DNA of 64,000 bases from Pontibaca methylaminivorans (GCF_900156525.1 NZ_FTPS01000001.1:2108001-2172000), one strand, 5' to 3'; positions 1 to 10,138 are shown, numbered from the stretch's first letter. Notes: a model not told the origin generated them from the letters alone. Program-made: numbers and translations.

Positions 1-639
1 ATCGCGCGCCACATCCCTGCCGCAGGCGCGCGGCTCCAGTTCGCGCGTGAGGCAAAGGCGGACCTCGGCGATCAGGTCGCCGCGGCAGGTGACGCTCAGC
101 ATGTCGGCGGTGATGCCGGGATTGGCCTTGAGGAACGCCTCTTCCACGACCGAGGCGGGCAGGCGCACGGGCTTGCGCAACTGGTCAAAGACCGGCGGCA
201 GCGTGATTGCGTCATGGGCGGCCCGGGAACGGGCGAAATACTCTGCCGCCGACAGGCCGCTGCAACTGCCGTGTTTGCGCCATTGATGCCAGGCAAGCCC
301 GGCGCTGCCCATGATGTCGGCCATGGCGGCGGTCATGCGGCGCGGGGGCGGGCGCTCGGCGCTTTGGCACCAGGCCGGATAGCCGCGCTCGTGCTGGGGC
401 CAGAGCCCGTGCAGGATCCAGCCGTGTTCGCGGTCGCATTGGTCGGCCCCCCTTGCCTCGCTCTCGGCCGCGCACCAGTTCGGTGACCAGGAAAGCGCCA
501 GAATGTAGTAATCGAAAGCCCCGGCCCGGTCGTTTCCGGCGGCGGTCGGGGCGGAAAGCGCAAGCGAAAGGAACAGCGCCGCCGCGATTCGCCGGATTGA
601 GGTCTTTCCATGGCGCCTCGGCGCCCGTATATATGCCAT
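1..639 (-). CDS. Ribonuclease T2 family protein (3' end outside window)
   Basis: Secreted or periplasmic RNase that would cleave single-stranded RNA through a 2',3'-cyclic phosphate. The frame stays open from the ATG at 639 to the window edge, giving 213 codons. A basic N-terminus followed by a hydrophobic stretch (about residues 17-33) ending in APTAAG is a plausible signal peptide. Both family active-site blocks are present: CAS I as HGLWPQ (residues 77-82) and CAS II as HQWRKHGSC (118-126), each with its catalytic His. Family members are about 200-230 residues, so only a few codons should be missing. Paired Cys residues fit an exported, disulfide-bonded enzyme. Confidence 0.88.
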   Translation of the reverse strand, partial: MAYIRAPRRHGKTSIRRIAAALFLSLALSAPTAAGNDRAGAFDYYILALSWSPNWCAAESEARGADQCDREHGWILHGLWPQHERGYPAWCQSAERPPPRRMTAAMADIMGSAGLAWHQWRKHGSCSGLSAAEYFARSRAAHDAITLPPVFDQLRKPVRLPASVVEEAFLKANPGITADMLSVTCRGDLIAEVRLCLTRELEPRACGRDVARD

Positions 640-731
640 CAGTCCCCCGACAATGGTAACCCGCCCTTACCAGCAGGGCCGCCGGCAAGCCAGGCACCAG
701 GAAAGATATGAGTCAAGGAGCGAGCGAAGAA

Positions 732-1496
732 ATGGCAAAACCGATCATGGCCCGAGCGACCGCCGTCTGGCTGGTCGAGAACACCACCCTCACCTTCAAG
801 CAGATTGCCGATTTCGTCGGCATGCACGAACTTGAAGTGCAGGGGATTGCCGATGGCGACGTTGCCGCGGGGGTCAAGGGTTTTGATCCGGTGTCGAACA
901 ACCAGCTGACCGAGGACGAGATCAAAAAGGCGCAGAAGGATCCCCGGCACAAGCTGAAGCTCAAGTTCAACCCGGCCGCGGTCGGTGAGGAAAAGCGGCG
1001 CGGTCCGCGCTATACGCCGCTGTCCAAGCGGCAGGACCGCCCGGCGGCGATCCTCTGGCTGGTCAAGCTACACCCGGAACTGAGCGACGGCCAGATCGGC
1101 AAGCTGATCGGCACCACCAAGCCCACGATCCAGTCGATCCGCGAGCGCACCCACTGGAACATCGCCAACCTGCAGCCGATCGACCCGGTGGCGCTCGGCC
1201 TGTGCCGGCAGACCGAGCTTGACGCGGCGGTCCAGAAGGCGAACGCCCGCAAAGAGGCCGAGGGCACGGCGATCAGCGATGACGAGCGCCGCAAGCTGAT
1301 GAGCACCGAGGAAAGCCTTGGCGCCGCGCCCGAGCCGCGCATCCCGACCGCGATCGAGGGGCTCGAGACCTTCACGCTCGGGGGGTCGAAAAAGGATGAG
1401 GACGAGGAGGACAAGCGCGACGTTTCCGATGCCGAGAGCTTCTTCAACCTGCCGCGCGGCGATGATGCGGACGACGAGGACGACGACGGCCGCTGA
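732..1496 (+). CDS. trcR: Cell cycle transcriptional regulator TrcR family (DUF1013)
   Basis: A 254-residue DUF1013 protein, a family found in alphaproteobacteria and named TrcR, a cell-cycle-linked regulator. The N-terminal part carries the family signature (AVWLVENTTLTFKQIADF, then a short segment about the protein's own helix-turn-helix), and a second HTH-like segment lies near residues 110-140 (LSDGQIGKLIGTTKPTIQSI). The C-terminal 40 residues are strongly acidic. I chose the ATG at 732 because the family starts with MAKP and an AAGGAG lies 11 bases upstream; an in-frame ATG at 708 would add eight residues. The gene stands alone and converges with recR. Confidence 0.85.
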   Translation: MAKPIMARATAVWLVENTTLTFKQIADFVGMHELEVQGIADGDVAAGVKGFDPVSNNQLTEDEIKKAQKDPRHKLKLKFNPAAVGEEKRRGPRYTPLSKRQDRPAAILWLVKLHPELSDGQIGKLIGTTKPTIQSIRERTHWNIANLQPIDPVALGLCRQTELDAAVQKANARKEAEGTAISDDERRKLMSTEESLGAAPEPRIPTAIEGLETFTLGGSKKDEDEEDKRDVSDAESFFNLPRGDDADDEDDDGR

Positions 1497-1719
1497 ACAG
1501 GCCGGAGGCGTTTGCAAGAGCGCGGCCGCAGGAAGCGAAAAGCGCCCGCGCGCCCGGTGTGCGCGGGAGGGAAAATCCGGGTGGGCCGGCGATGCAGTTG
1601 GCGGACGCAGGATTGGCAGCGCCATGGTTCCGCCCGTGATGCGCAAAGCGTCGGCTCTCTGCGCCTCGCCGCTTCCGAACGGATTGCCGGGACACGGGCC
1701 GGCGCGGGGCAGGGAGCGT

Positions 1720-2313
1720 TCAGAACGCCTTGCGTGCGGCGAGCGCGGCGGTGATCGTGCCCTCGTCGAGATAGTCGAGTTCACCGCCGACCGGAACGCC
1801 CTGCGCAAGCGAGGTCAGCCGCACCATCCCGTCAAGCCGGTCGGCGATGTAATGCGCCGTGGTCATGCCGTCGATCGTGGCGTTGAGGGCAAGGATGACC
1901 TCGGTCACCTCTTCGGCGGGGATGCGCTCGACCAGGCGCGGAATGCGCAGTTCGTCCGGCCCGATCCCGTCGAGCGCCGACAGCGTGCCGCCCAGCACGT
2001 GATAGCGCCCGCCAAAGACATTCGCGCGCTCCATCGCCCAGAGATCGCCCACCGTCTCGACCACGCAGATCTCGCCCGTGGCCCGCTTGTTCGACGCGCA
2101 GATGTCGCAGATTTCCCCGGTGGCGATATTGCCGCAATTGCCGCATTCGCGCACGTTGCGCGCCACCTCCTGCATCGCCTCGGCCAGGGGTGACAGCAGG
2201 GTCTCGCGCTTGCGCACCATCTGCAGCACCGCGCGCCGGGCCGAGCGCGGCCCGAGTCCCGGCAGCCGGGCCATGAGGTCGATCAGCGCCTCGATCGGTT
2301 GGTTCTGCGCCAT
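1720..2313 (-). CDS. recR: Recombination mediator RecR
   Basis: RecR (197 residues) works with RecF and RecO to load RecA at single-strand gaps. The protein shows the family order: helix-hairpin-helix ([11 protein letters not shown], about 17-27), a four-Cys zinc finger (C57, C60, C69, C72), then the Toprim domain beginning near residue 78. Length is typical. The ATG at 2313 is 8 bases downstream of the ybaB stop, and ybaB and dnaX lie upstream on the same strand, which is the widely conserved dnaX-ybaB-recR order. Confidence 0.96.
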   Translation of the reverse strand: MAQNQPIEALIDLMARLPGLGPRSARRAVLQMVRKRETLLSPLAEAMQEVARNVRECGNCGNIATGEICDICASNKRATGEICVVETVGDLWAMERANVFGGRYHVLGGTLSALDGIGPDELRIPRLVERIPAEEVTEVILALNATIDGMTTAHYIADRLDGMVRLTSLAQGVPVGGELDYLDEGTITAALAARKAF

Positions 2314-2321
2314 GGGCGGGA

Positions 2322-2666
2322 TCAGAACGGCAGCTTCATGTCCTTGGGCAGACCCATGCCCTCGGTCAGCTTGCCCATTTCTTCCTGCGCCCGCTCGCTC
2401 GCCTTGCCTTGCGCGTCCTTGATCGCGGCGAGGATCAGATCCTCGACCACTTCCTTGTCGTCGCTGTTGAAGATCGAGGGGTCGATATCCAGCGTCTTCA
2501 GTTCGCCCTTGGCGGTGCAGGTCGCCTTGACCAGCCCGGCGCCGGATTCGCCCTCCACGATCAGGTTGTGCATGTCCTCGTGAAGCTGCGCCATCTTGGC
2601 CTGCATCTCCTGCGCGGCCTTCATCATCTTGGACATGTCGCCAAGCGCACCAATTCCCTTGAGCAT
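2322..2666 (-). CDS. ybaB: YbaB/EbfC family nucleoid-associated protein
   Basis: A 114-residue small DNA-binding protein of the YbaB/EbfC family, which acts as a dimer on the nucleoid. It has the N-terminal Met/Gln-rich helix ([20 protein letters not shown]) and the central strand region with DPSIF. A GGAGGG sits just upstream of the ATG at 2666. It lies between dnaX and recR and is almost certainly cotranscribed with recR. Confidence 0.93.
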   Translation of the reverse strand: MLKGIGALGDMSKMMKAAQEMQAKMAQLHEDMHNLIVEGESGAGLVKATCTAKGELKTLDIDPSIFNSDDKEVVEDLILAAIKDAQGKASERAQEEMGKLTEGMGLPKDMKLPF

Positions 2667-2731
2667 CTGCGGCCCTCCTCGGTTTGCGGTGGTTCAGAGA
2701 TACGATTGCCGCCCGGCTCCCACAAGGGGCG

Positions 2732-4543
2732 TCACAGGGGATGGGCGCCGCGTTCCTCTTCGAAGGGATCCCAATCGTCGTCAACTTCGGGCAGGGCCGC
2801 GGCGCCGGCTTCGGCGGCGATCTCCTCGGCGCTGCGGATGCCGGTGATCCGCGCTTTTGGAAAGCGGGCGAACACCTCCTGCACCATGGGATGGGCGCGG
2901 GCCTCGTCGTGCAGGGCGCGGGATTTCGCGTCTCGGGTCTCGGCAACGGTGGGTTCCCCGCCCGAGGCGACCACGCTCACGCCCCAGCGATTGCCGGTCC
3001 AGCGCTGGAGCGCGCTGCCGAGGCGCTGGGCAAGGTCGGCGGGGGCGCTGTCCGCCGGGCGGAACTCGATCCGTCCGGGCTGATAGCTGACCAGGTGCAG
3101 ACCGTCCTCAACATCGACCAGGAGCTTCACGTCGCGGTTCGCGCGGATCAGTTCCAGCACCGCGTCGAATGTCGCGAAGCGGGCAAGCGACAGGTCGGGC
3201 GCAAGGGCAGGAATGGTGCTGCCATGGCTCTGCGTCGGTCCGCCTTGCGGGCTGGTCCCTCCGGCTGCGGGCGCAGAGCGGTTGTCGCCGCTGGGCGCCG
3301 GTGCCGGCGGGCGTGCCCCGCCGCCGTTACCGCCCCCGCCGCCCGGGGACGGTTCGGGCGGGGGCGTTTTCTGCAATTCGCGAATCAACTGGTCGGGTGT
3401 CGGCATATCCGCCACATGGGTCAGGCGGATCACCGCCATCTCCGCCGCCATCATGGCGTTGGGCGCCGCCGCCACCTCGTCCAGCGCGCGCAGCAGCATC
3501 TGCCACATGCGCGCCAGCACCCGGAGCGGCAGATGCTGCGCCATTGCGCTGCCGCGGGCGCGCTCGTCGGCGGAAATGGTCGGATCCTCCGCCGCCTCGG
3601 GGGTGATCTTGACCACGCTCACCCAGTGGGTGATCTCGGCCAGGTCGCGCAGCACCGCGAGCGGATCGGCGCCATCGGCATATTGCGCGGAAAGTTCGGC
3701 CAGGGCCGCCGCCGCATCACCGCTCATGATCATGTCGAAAAGGTCGAGCACCCGGCCGCGATCGGCAAGCCCGAGCATGGCGCGCACCTGCTCGGCCCCG
3801 GTTTCCCCGGCGCCGTGGCTGATCGCCTGGTCAAGCAGGCTGGTCGCATCGCGCGCCGAGCCTTCTGCCGCGCGGGTGATCAGCGCCAGCGCATCCCCGG
3901 CGATCCGCGCGCCCTCGGCCGTCGCGATACGCTCGAGCAGGGCCATCATCGCCTCGGGTTCGATCCGGCGCAGGTCGAAGCGCTGGCAGCGCGACAGGAC
4001 CGTGACCGGCACCTTGCGGATTTCGGTGGTGGCGAAGATGAATTTCACATGCGCCGGGGGTTCCTCGAGCGTCTTGAGCAGCGCGTTGAAGGCGCTGGTC
4101 GAGAGCATGTGCACCTCGTCGATGATGAAGATCCGGTAGCGGGCGCTGGCCGCGCGATAGCTGACGGTTTCGATGATCGCGTCGCGTATGTTCTGCACGC
4201 CCGTGTGCGATGCCGCGTCCATCTCCTGCACGTCGACGTGGCGCCCCTCGGAAATCGCCCGGCAGTGTTCGCAGACGCCGCAGGGGGTGATGGTCGGCCC
4301 GCCCTGGCCGTCCGGGCCGGTGCAGTTCAGTCCCTTGGCGATGATGCGGGCGGTGGTGGTCTTGCCGGTGCCGCGGATGCCGGTCAGGATGAAGGCCTGC
4401 GCGATGCGGTCGGCCTCGAAAGCGTGCTTCAGCGTGCGCACCATCGCGTCCTGCCCGACCAGATCGGCGAAGGTCTCGGGGCGGTACTTGCGCGCCAGCA
4501 CCTGATAGGCCGGCTCCGGTCTGGTCTGTGCGGGGGTGCTCAT
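2732..4543 (-). CDS. dnaX: DNA polymerase III subunit gamma/tau
   Basis: The clamp-loader ATPase subunit (603 residues). Visible are Walker [10 protein letters not shown] (55-63), zinc-binding cysteines C74, C88, C91 and C94, Walker B IIDEVHML (140-147), and the sensor motif SRCQRFD. A Gly/Pro-rich linker near residues 395-440 separates the AAA+ part from a C-terminal domain of the tau type. The ATG at 4543 is preceded by AGGAG at good spacing; an upstream in-frame start at 4594 lacks one and would add 17 non-conserved residues. First gene of the dnaX-ybaB-recR group. Confidence 0.96.
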   Translation of the reverse strand: MSTPAQTRPEPAYQVLARKYRPETFADLVGQDAMVRTLKHAFEADRIAQAFILTGIRGTGKTTTARIIAKGLNCTGPDGQGGPTITPCGVCEHCRAISEGRHVDVQEMDAASHTGVQNIRDAIIETVSYRAASARYRIFIIDEVHMLSTSAFNALLKTLEEPPAHVKFIFATTEIRKVPVTVLSRCQRFDLRRIEPEAMMALLERIATAEGARIAGDALALITRAAEGSARDATSLLDQAISHGAGETGAEQVRAMLGLADRGRVLDLFDMIMSGDAAAALAELSAQYADGADPLAVLRDLAEITHWVSVVKITPEAAEDPTISADERARGSAMAQHLPLRVLARMWQMLLRALDEVAAAPNAMMAAEMAVIRLTHVADMPTPDQLIRELQKTPPPEPSPGGGGGNGGGARPPAPAPSGDNRSAPAAGGTSPQGGPTQSHGSTIPALAPDLSLARFATFDAVLELIRANRDVKLLVDVEDGLHLVSYQPGRIEFRPADSAPADLAQRLGSALQRWTGNRWGVSVVASGGEPTVAETRDAKSRALHDEARAHPMVQEVFARFPKARITGIRSAEEIAAEAGAAALPEVDDDWDPFEEERGAHPL

Positions 4544-4707
4544 CGGTGCTCCTGTTCCAGGTTCATGTTTATCGGCGCGCCCGCTGGATAACAACTGTTC
4601 CGCGGGACCGGTAAATTTCTTCCGATAACCAAATCATAACAATCGTTTGCTTCTGTGGCTTCATCCATTCGTGAAAGGGCCGCAACGGCCGGGAAGGAAA
4701 TACATTG

Positions 4708-5100
4708 ATGTCTGGACCGATTTTCCGGGCAGGGCTTGCCGCCCTGCTCATGGGCTCGCTTGCGGGCTGCGCGACGATTACCCGCGGCACGACCGATGTT
4801 CTGGTCGTCAATTCGACGCCGGGCGGGGCCCAGGTCAAGCTGAGCGACGGGCAGGAATGCACATCGACCCCCTGTTCGTTCAAACTGCCGCGCAAATCCG
4901 AATTGAACGTTCTTGTCAGCAAGCCGCGCTGCAAGCCCCAGCAGGTGCGGGTGACGAACAAGGTCGCGGGATCGGGCGGCGCGGCCATGGCCGGAAATGT
5001 CATCTTCGGCGGAATCATCGGCGCCGGGGTCGATGCCGGCACCGGGGCGATGCTGGAACTGGTTCCGAACCCCGTGGAGGTCGAGCTGGAGTGCAGCTAG
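4708..5100 (+). CDS. Small outer-membrane-type lipoprotein, function unknown
   Basis: A 130-residue predicted lipoprotein. The signal peptide ends in a clear lipobox LAGC with Cys21, directly followed by ATITRGTTD. The mature part has a PEGA-like short segment (VNSTPGGAQVKLSDG) and ends in a Gly-rich stretch that may be membrane-associated (AMAGNVIFGGIIGAGVDAG). Similar small proteins are common in Rhodobacterales, but I know of no role. The ATG at 4708 has AAGGAA 8 bases upstream; a TTG directly before it is an alternative. It diverges from dnaX. Confidence 0.75.
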   Translation: MSGPIFRAGLAALLMGSLAGCATITRGTTDVLVVNSTPGGAQVKLSDGQECTSTPCSFKLPRKSELNVLVSKPRCKPQQVRVTNKVAGSGGAAMAGNVIFGGIIGAGVDAGTGAMLELVPNPVEVELECS

Positions 5101-5220
5101 GTCATCCGCTCCCCGCCCCGGATGCCCTGTCCCGGATGCCATGTCGCGGAGCCCGGCGCGGATCCGGGTGCCACCCGCATCGCGGAGCGGGGATTCCTGG
5201 TGGAGGGAGGGCAGGGAAGA

Positions 5221-5320
5221 GGTGAGAGACCGGACATCGACCCAAGCGGGGCTCGTTGCGGCTGCTTCCTTCCGGACCTGACCGGGTTGGCGAGGCGCTT
5301 GCCCGCGCCAGCCTCTCACC
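5221..5320 (-). ncRNA. ffs: Signal recognition particle RNA (4.5S, small bacterial type)
   Basis: The minus strand contains the SRP RNA domain IV core GGTCAGGTCCGGAAGGAAGC followed by AGCC, which binds Ffh. The ends pair: GGTGAGAG at the 5' end (5320 downward) with CTCTCACC at the 3' end (5228-5221), giving a hairpin of about 100 nt, the expected size for the short Gram-negative form. The position near dnaX is common in alphaproteobacteria. Exact mature ends are inferred from the pairing. Confidence 0.92.
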
Positions 5321-5377
5321 CCGTGAGATAGGCGAATCGGAAGGGCTTGGCAACCGCCTGCGTCGGGAAACGGCGCC

Positions 5378-7333
5378 TCAGAGCGGAAGCAGAAGTTGCA
5401 GGAATCCCGCTCTGTCGCGCCCCATGATCCGCGCGCCCCGGGCCGAAAGCTCGTCCATGTATTTCTGCGCGCCGGGTCCGGTCGGAACCGTCACGCTGGC
5501 GCCCGGCATCGGCAGGAAACCCCAGTCCGGCGGGGTGCCGGTCAAGGGTTCGGGCGGCAGGGCACCGCTCAGATAATCGCGCAGCGCCTCGCGGATCAGC
5601 CGCCGTTCGGGAAGCAGTACCGATTCCGCGCCCTGCAGGGCCGGAACATGTCCGCCGCCGCTTGCCCGGTAGCTGTTGAGCGCCACGACAAAGCGCTGGC
5701 CGGGGGCGACCGGTTCGCCCTGCCAGCGCAGATCGCGGATGCGCCCGGCTTCGTCCGCCCCCGGAACCCTCGGGGCCGCGGCAAGATCGACCCGCCAGCC
5801 AAGCCCGTGCAGAAGGTCGAAATCATGTCCGGCAAAAGCCGGGTCGATCAGCGGGGCGGCCGTCGCATCCGGCGCGATGCGGTTGAACAGGCGGGCCGAG
5901 GTTTCCAGCCAGTCGCGGATCTCGGCCCCGGTCAGGATCACGGCGGCAAGGCTGTTCGGGAAGGGCAGCAGCGCACCCAGATGCCGCAGCCGCAGCGGCC
6001 CGGCCGGGATATCGGTATAGCTCCCGGGGCCGGCGCGGCCACCGAACAGCCCGGGCGCCACCGCCGACAGGAGCGGCAGCCCCCCGGCGGCCGAACCCGC
6101 GAGCAACGGGCGCAGCGCCGCAGCCTGCGCCGCCGCCACCAGCGCAAGGCCGCGATCGGGGGCGAAAAAGGTGAAATGGCTGTGCAGCGGGGCAGGAGCC
6201 GTGCCGATCCGTTGCTCCATGAGGGCACGGGCGCGGGCGATGTCCCCGGCGACAAGGTCCAGCACGGCGGGGTCTTCCTTGACAAGCGCCACATGCGCGC
6301 CCCGGGCATCGCGTCGCGCAACCGGGCGCAACCGGCTGCGGAATGCCGTGACCACCGTGGCGCCCGCGCGGGTCTCCAGTTCGAGGTCGATCACGCCGAG
6401 GTGACTTGCGGCCGATCCGGGCATGACGGCGGGCCGTCCGTGGATACTGCCGGCCTGCGCATCCACATGGGGCAATCCCTCATGATCCGAACCGGGAAGC
6501 AGCAGATGGGTATGACCGGCGATCAGCGCGTCGATCCCCGCGACCCCGGCAAGCGGGATCGCGGCGTTTTCCATACCGTCATGCGCCTCGGATCCGGCAA
6601 GCCCGGAATGGGACAGCGCCACCACGAGATCGCAGCCGGCGGCGCGCAGCCGCGGCACCAGCCGCGCGGCCGCCTGCAGGATGTCTTCGGCCACCAGCGC
6701 CCCGTTCAGGCGATCGGCATTCCAGATCACGGTCTGCGGCGGCAGAAAGGAAAGGATGCCGATGCGCAGGGGTTTTCCCGTCTCGTGGCCCGGCCGGGGC
6801 CGTTCAAGAACGGCCCAGGGCCGGAACGGGACCGGTTGCCCGTCGATGCGGCGCAGGTTCGAGCAGATCACCGGGAAGTCCGCGCGACCGACCGCAGCAC
6901 CAAGCGCGGCAAGCCCGTGGTCGAAATCGTGGTTCCCGAGCCCGGCCGCGTCATAGCCAAGGTGGTTGAAGGCCCGGATCAGCGGATGCGCCTGCGGGTT
7001 TTCGGCGGCAAGCTCGCCCAGCGGCGTTCCCTGCATCCCGTCGCCGTTGTCGAGCAGGAGCGCGAGTGCCCCGGCGGCTGCGGCCTCGTCCCGGGCAGTG
7101 CGGATAAGCGTGGCAAGACGGGAAAGACCCACTGCCGGATTATCCCCGCCGCTGCGGAAATCATGCCCCGTCAGGGCCATGTGCAGGTCGGTCGTCGCAA
7201 GGAGGCGCAGGCGCAGCCGCCCCGCGCCAGGCTGGCCCCGCGTCACCGTCGCCCCGATCCGCGCCGTCCGTGTCGCATCCGCATGGTCCTTACCCTCCGG
7301 CCCGGTCCGGGCCGCTACTTCTTCTTCTGGCAT
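5378..7333 (-). CDS. 2',3'-cyclic-nucleotide 2'-phosphodiesterase / 3'-nucleotidase family protein
   Basis: A 651-residue member of the 5'-nucleotidase/CpdB family, which hydrolyses 2',3'-cyclic nucleotides and 3'-nucleotides. The metallophosphoesterase metal motifs are present: TTDLH (47-51), NGD (96-98), GNHDFDHG (133-140) and AGHTHL further on. The C-terminal half contains the nucleotidase substrate domain. CpdB is normally periplasmic, but no convincing signal peptide follows any available start, so location is uncertain. The start is also uncertain: the ATG at 7333 gives family length but has a weak ribosome binding site, and a GTG at 7246 is possible. Confidence 0.85.
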   Translation of the reverse strand: MPEEEVAARTGPEGKDHADATRTARIGATVTRGQPGAGRLRLRLLATTDLHMALTGHDFRSGGDNPAVGLSRLATLIRTARDEAAAAGALALLLDNGDGMQGTPLGELAAENPQAHPLIRAFNHLGYDAAGLGNHDFDHGLAALGAAVGRADFPVICSNLRRIDGQPVPFRPWAVLERPRPGHETGKPLRIGILSFLPPQTVIWNADRLNGALVAEDILQAAARLVPRLRAAGCDLVVALSHSGLAGSEAHDGMENAAIPLAGVAGIDALIAGHTHLLLPGSDHEGLPHVDAQAGSIHGRPAVMPGSAASHLGVIDLELETRAGATVVTAFRSRLRPVARRDARGAHVALVKEDPAVLDLVAGDIARARALMEQRIGTAPAPLHSHFTFFAPDRGLALVAAAQAAALRPLLAGSAAGGLPLLSAVAPGLFGGRAGPGSYTDIPAGPLRLRHLGALLPFPNSLAAVILTGAEIRDWLETSARLFNRIAPDATAAPLIDPAFAGHDFDLLHGLGWRVDLAAAPRVPGADEAGRIRDLRWQGEPVAPGQRFVVALNSYRASGGGHVPALQGAESVLLPERRLIREALRDYLSGALPPEPLTGTPPDWGFLPMPGASVTVPTGPGAQKYMDELSARGARIMGRDRAGFLQLLLPL

Positions 7334-7672
7334 CAGCAAACGATTCGCAGCGAATTCCTGCAAGCCCGGATCGCCCCGAGGTTGTGCACGCGCCCTTGCA
7401 CTGTTGAGCGTCCGGCAACAACAAACCCCGGACAGCCGTGATTGTGCCATTCCTGTACAATGTGCACAATCGCATCGCGCGGGAATTGCCGGCGGTGGCG
7501 ATGCTGGGCATTGCGCCATTATCGTGAACAGTTGCGGGCAAGACCATGCCCCGTCCGGCCGCTTTGCGCGCAGAACGCAGAGGCCGGGCCGATCACGGCT
7601 TGCGGCGCAACCCGATTGGCCGCAGGTTGCGCCGGAATTGTGAACAGTGACTGGTTAACGAGGGGATCGGGG
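7334..7672. other. Intergenic region with operator-like repeats
   Basis: No gene is seen in this 339-base stretch between the phosphodiesterase and the SRPBCC gene. It holds an inverted repeat, ATTGTGC (7441-7447) and GCACAAT (7464-7470), with an inner CATT/AATG pair, and two diverged direct copies of TTGCGCC...GTGAACAGT (7511-7532 and 7627-7648). These look like regulatory sites for the divergent genes, but no known regulator is assigned. Confidence 0.35.
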
Positions 7673-8185
7673 ATGAGGTTCTCGAGCCGACAGGACATTG
7701 CGGCATCGCCGGACGAGATTTTCGCCATGCTGACCGAATTCGACGCGATCGAAAAGGGTGCGCGCCGTCGCCGGATTGCCGTGCGCCGGATCGCGCCTGA
7801 GCCGGGCGGCAATAAACCAGACGGCCGGCCAGCCTGGGATGTGGGTTTTCGCCTGCACGGGGGCGAGCGGCGCGCGCGCCTCGTGCTGACCGAATGCGAC
7901 CTTGATCGCGGCGTCTGTCTCCGCGGCGAGGTCGAGGGCATCGAGACCGTTCTGCGGCTCGACCTCATTCCCCTGTCGCGGCATCTCACCCGGATCGCGG
8001 TCGCGGCGGACCTGTCACCCCGCACGATTCCGGCGCGGCTGCTGGTTCAGTCGCTGCGGCTGGTGCGCGGCAAGCTCGACCGGAGTTTCGCGCGCAAGGT
8101 CGAGGAATATGCCGCGCTCATGGAGCAGCGCGCGCTGGATTCGCGCGGGGCGCGGTTTCACTGGCGTTCGGGCGCGGCCGGATAG
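7673..8185 (+). CDS. SRPBCC-fold family protein, function unknown
   Basis: A 170-residue protein whose opening (RFSSRQDIAASPDEIFAMLTEF) is typical of START/SRPBCC lipid- or hydrophobic-ligand-binding proteins, followed by alternating short strands and a long C-terminal amphipathic helix (LLVQSLRLVRGKLDRSFARK). No signal peptide or membrane segment. The ATG at 7673 has AGGGGATCGGGG upstream. It ends 28 bases inside the convergent pheA, so the two genes overlap tail to tail. The ligand cannot be deduced. Confidence 0.7.
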   Translation: MRFSSRQDIAASPDEIFAMLTEFDAIEKGARRRRIAVRRIAPEPGGNKPDGRPAWDVGFRLHGGERRARLVLTECDLDRGVCLRGEVEGIETVLRLDLIPLSRHLTRIAVAADLSPRTIPARLLVQSLRLVRGKLDRSFARKVEEYAALMEQRALDSRGARFHWRSGAAG

Positions 8186-8991
8186 GTTCCGAGGACGGCG
8201 ACATTGGTGGTGAAATAGGCCAGTTCATCCATGGCCAGCCGCACGTTCGGATCATCGGGGTGCCCCTCGATATCGGCATAGAAGCGCGTTGCCGTGAAAG
8301 ACCCGCCCACCATGTAGCTTTCGAGCTTGGTCATGTTGACCCCGTTGGTCGCAAACCCGCCGAGCGCCTTGTAGAGCGAGGCGGGAATGTTGCGCGCCTC
8401 GAAGACGAAGGTGGTGATCATCCCGTCGCCGCCGCGCCGCGACATGTCGGGCTCGGGCGCCATCAGCAGGAAACGTGTGGTGTTGTTCGAGTTGTCCTCG
8501 ATATGTTCGGCCAGCGCCTCAAGGCCGTAGATCTCGCCCGCGAGCGGGCTTGCGAGCGCGCCGAGGCTATGGTCGCCGGTCTGCGAGACATGCAGCGCCG
8601 AACCGGCGGTGTCGGCGCCGGTGATCCGGTGGATCCCGTGCCGGGCGAGGAACCCCTTGCACTGTCCGAGCAGCACCGTGTGGCTCATGGCATGGGTGAT
8701 GTCCTCGAGCCGGGTGCCGGGCAGGCCGAGCAGGTTGATATGCACCCGCAGAAACACCTCGTCGACGATATGCAGCCCCGATTCCGGCAGCAGCGTGTGG
8801 ATGTCGGCAACGCGCCCATAGGTCGAATTCTCGACCGGGAGCATGGCGAGCGAGGCCGTCCCGCTGCGCACCGCGTCGATCGCATCCTCGAAGGTGCGGC
8901 AGGGCAGGGCCTCGGTTTCCGGGCGGAGCTTGCGGCAGGCCTGATGGCTGTAGGCACCCGGTTCACCCTGAAACGCGATAGGCTTGGACAT
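8158..8991 (-). CDS. pheA: Prephenate dehydratase
   Basis: Converts prephenate to phenylpyruvate in phenylalanine synthesis. The 277-residue monofunctional form has the catalytic PDT domain ([14 protein letters not shown] at the start, [10 protein letters not shown] at 52-61, and the TRF motif at 172-174) and a C-terminal ACT regulatory domain (about 193-270; [13 protein letters not shown]) that would bind Phe for feedback inhibition. The start at 8991 matches the family N-terminus. The neighbouring cytochrome c gene diverges from it. Confidence 0.95.
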   Translation of the reverse strand: MSKPIAFQGEPGAYSHQACRKLRPETEALPCRTFEDAIDAVRSGTASLAMLPVENSTYGRVADIHTLLPESGLHIVDEVFLRVHINLLGLPGTRLEDITHAMSHTVLLGQCKGFLARHGIHRITGADTAGSALHVSQTGDHSLGALASPLAGEIYGLEALAEHIEDNSNNTTRFLLMAPEPDMSRRGGDGMITTFVFEARNIPASLYKALGGFATNGVNMTKLESYMVGGSFTATRFYADIEGHPDDPNVRLAMDELAYFTTNVAVLGTYPAAPERQ

Positions 8992-9109
8992 GGCTTCGCT
9001 TTCTGCAACAAATCGGAGATCGGCCTCTTGCGGGCTCTCTATACCTTGCCTCGCGATGGGGGAAGGCTTAGAAAATGCGCGAAACGGAACAAATTGGACA
9101 GGCGACCTC

Positions 9110-10138
9110 ATGAATACGATGACCGTGACCAAAGCCGCCGCCGGGGTGATCGGTGCCTTTCTGGTGCTGCTCCTGGGCGCCTGGGCGGCTCAGGCGATCT
9201 ACCATGTCGAAAGCCCGGGCGACCCGGCCTATGCCATCGACACCGGCGATGAAGGCGAGGACGGGGATGAGGGGCCTGGGGCAAGCTTTGCCGATCTTCT
9301 GGCCGAGGCGGACCCGGACGCGGGTGAACGGGTCTTCAGAAAATGTGTCGCCTGCCACAAGCTCGAACCGGGCGCGAACAGCACCGGTCCGGCGCTTTAC
9401 GGGGTGGTCGGTCGCGAGGTCGCGCATGAGGCCGGATTCAACTATTCGAGCGCCATGGCCGACCACGGCGGCGTCTGGACGCCCGACCTGCTGAGCGATT
9501 TCCTCGCAAAGCCGAGCGACGAGGTTCCGGGAACGGCCATGAGCTTTGCCGGGCTTCCCAAGGACACCGACCGCGCCAATGTGATCGCCTATCTGAACAC
9601 GCATTCCGACGATCCGATCGACCTTGCGGCCGCCGCCGGCGGTGACGCCGGAGAGGGCGAGGCCGCTGCCGACGAGGCTGAAGAAACCGGCGAAGCGTCC
9701 GACGACGCTGCCGCCGACGAATCCGGCGATGAGGCAACCGAGGAGGAAACCGGCGGAGAGGAAGCGCCTGCCACGCAGGATGAGGAGTCCGGCGACACGG
9801 CCACGGATGATGCGGCTGCCGAGGACGAAGCCGCCGACGCGGCTGCTGACGATGCGACCGCTGACGATGCGGCTGCTGACGATGCGACCGCTGAAGATGC
9901 GGCTGCTGACGACGCGGCTGCTGACGATGCGGCTGCTGAAGATGCGGCTGCTGACGACGCGGCCGCTGACGACGCGGCTGCCGCCGATGAAGCAGCGGAA
10001 GAGGACGCTTCTGCTGACAACGCCGCGGAAGAGGACGCTGCCGGCGGAGAAGCCGGGGATACGGGCGACGAAGCCGGCGCCGAGGATACCGCGCCTGCGC
10101 AAGGAACAGGGTCGAATCGACGTGATCAGTTACCTTGA
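9110..10138 (+). CDS. Membrane-anchored c-type cytochrome with long Ala/Asp-rich tail
   Basis: A 342-residue protein with an uncleaved-looking N-terminal anchor (about 9-30), a short acidic linker, and a class I cytochrome c domain (about 60-167): heme site CVACH (79-83) and axial Met in GTAMSF (M144). This resembles the membrane-anchored c552/CycM type that passes electrons from the bc1 complex to terminal oxidases. From about residue 171 to the end it is nearly all Ala, Asp and Glu, built on ADDAA-like repeats, which is absent from standard CycM. The domain is certain; the tail's role is unknown. A strong hairpin follows. Confidence 0.87.
   Translation: MNTMTVTKAAAGVIGAFLVLLLGAWAAQAIYHVESPGDPAYAIDTGDEGEDGDEGPGASFADLLAEADPDAGERVFRKCVACHKLEPGANSTGPALYGVVGREVAHEAGFNYSSAMADHGGVWTPDLLSDFLAKPSDEVPGTAMSFAGLPKDTDRANVIAYLNTHSDDPIDLAAAAGGDAGEGEAAADEAEETGEASDDAAADESGDEATEEETGGEEAPATQDEESGDTATDDAAAEDEAADAAADDATADDAAADDATAEDAAADDAAADDAAAEDAAADDAAADDAAAADEAAEEDASADNAAEEDAAGGEAGDTGDEAGAEDTAPAQGTGSNRRDQLP
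9808..9995 (+). repeat. Tandem repeat coding ADDAA-type units
   Basis: Imperfect tandem copies of a roughly 15-base unit close to GCTGACGATGCGGCT lie within the 3' part of the cytochrome c gene. Copies vary mainly at third positions and between Asp and Glu codons. Such arrays are prone to length change by slippage. Confidence 0.8.

Noticed and set aside
212-697. 161-codon minus-strand frame at the window start
   Set aside because: It is out of frame with the RNase T2 gene, which has both active-site blocks and a signal peptide.
2732-4543. Programmed frameshift in dnaX giving a gamma form
   Set aside because: No slippery A-rich heptamer with a following hairpin was recognised; the frame is continuous.
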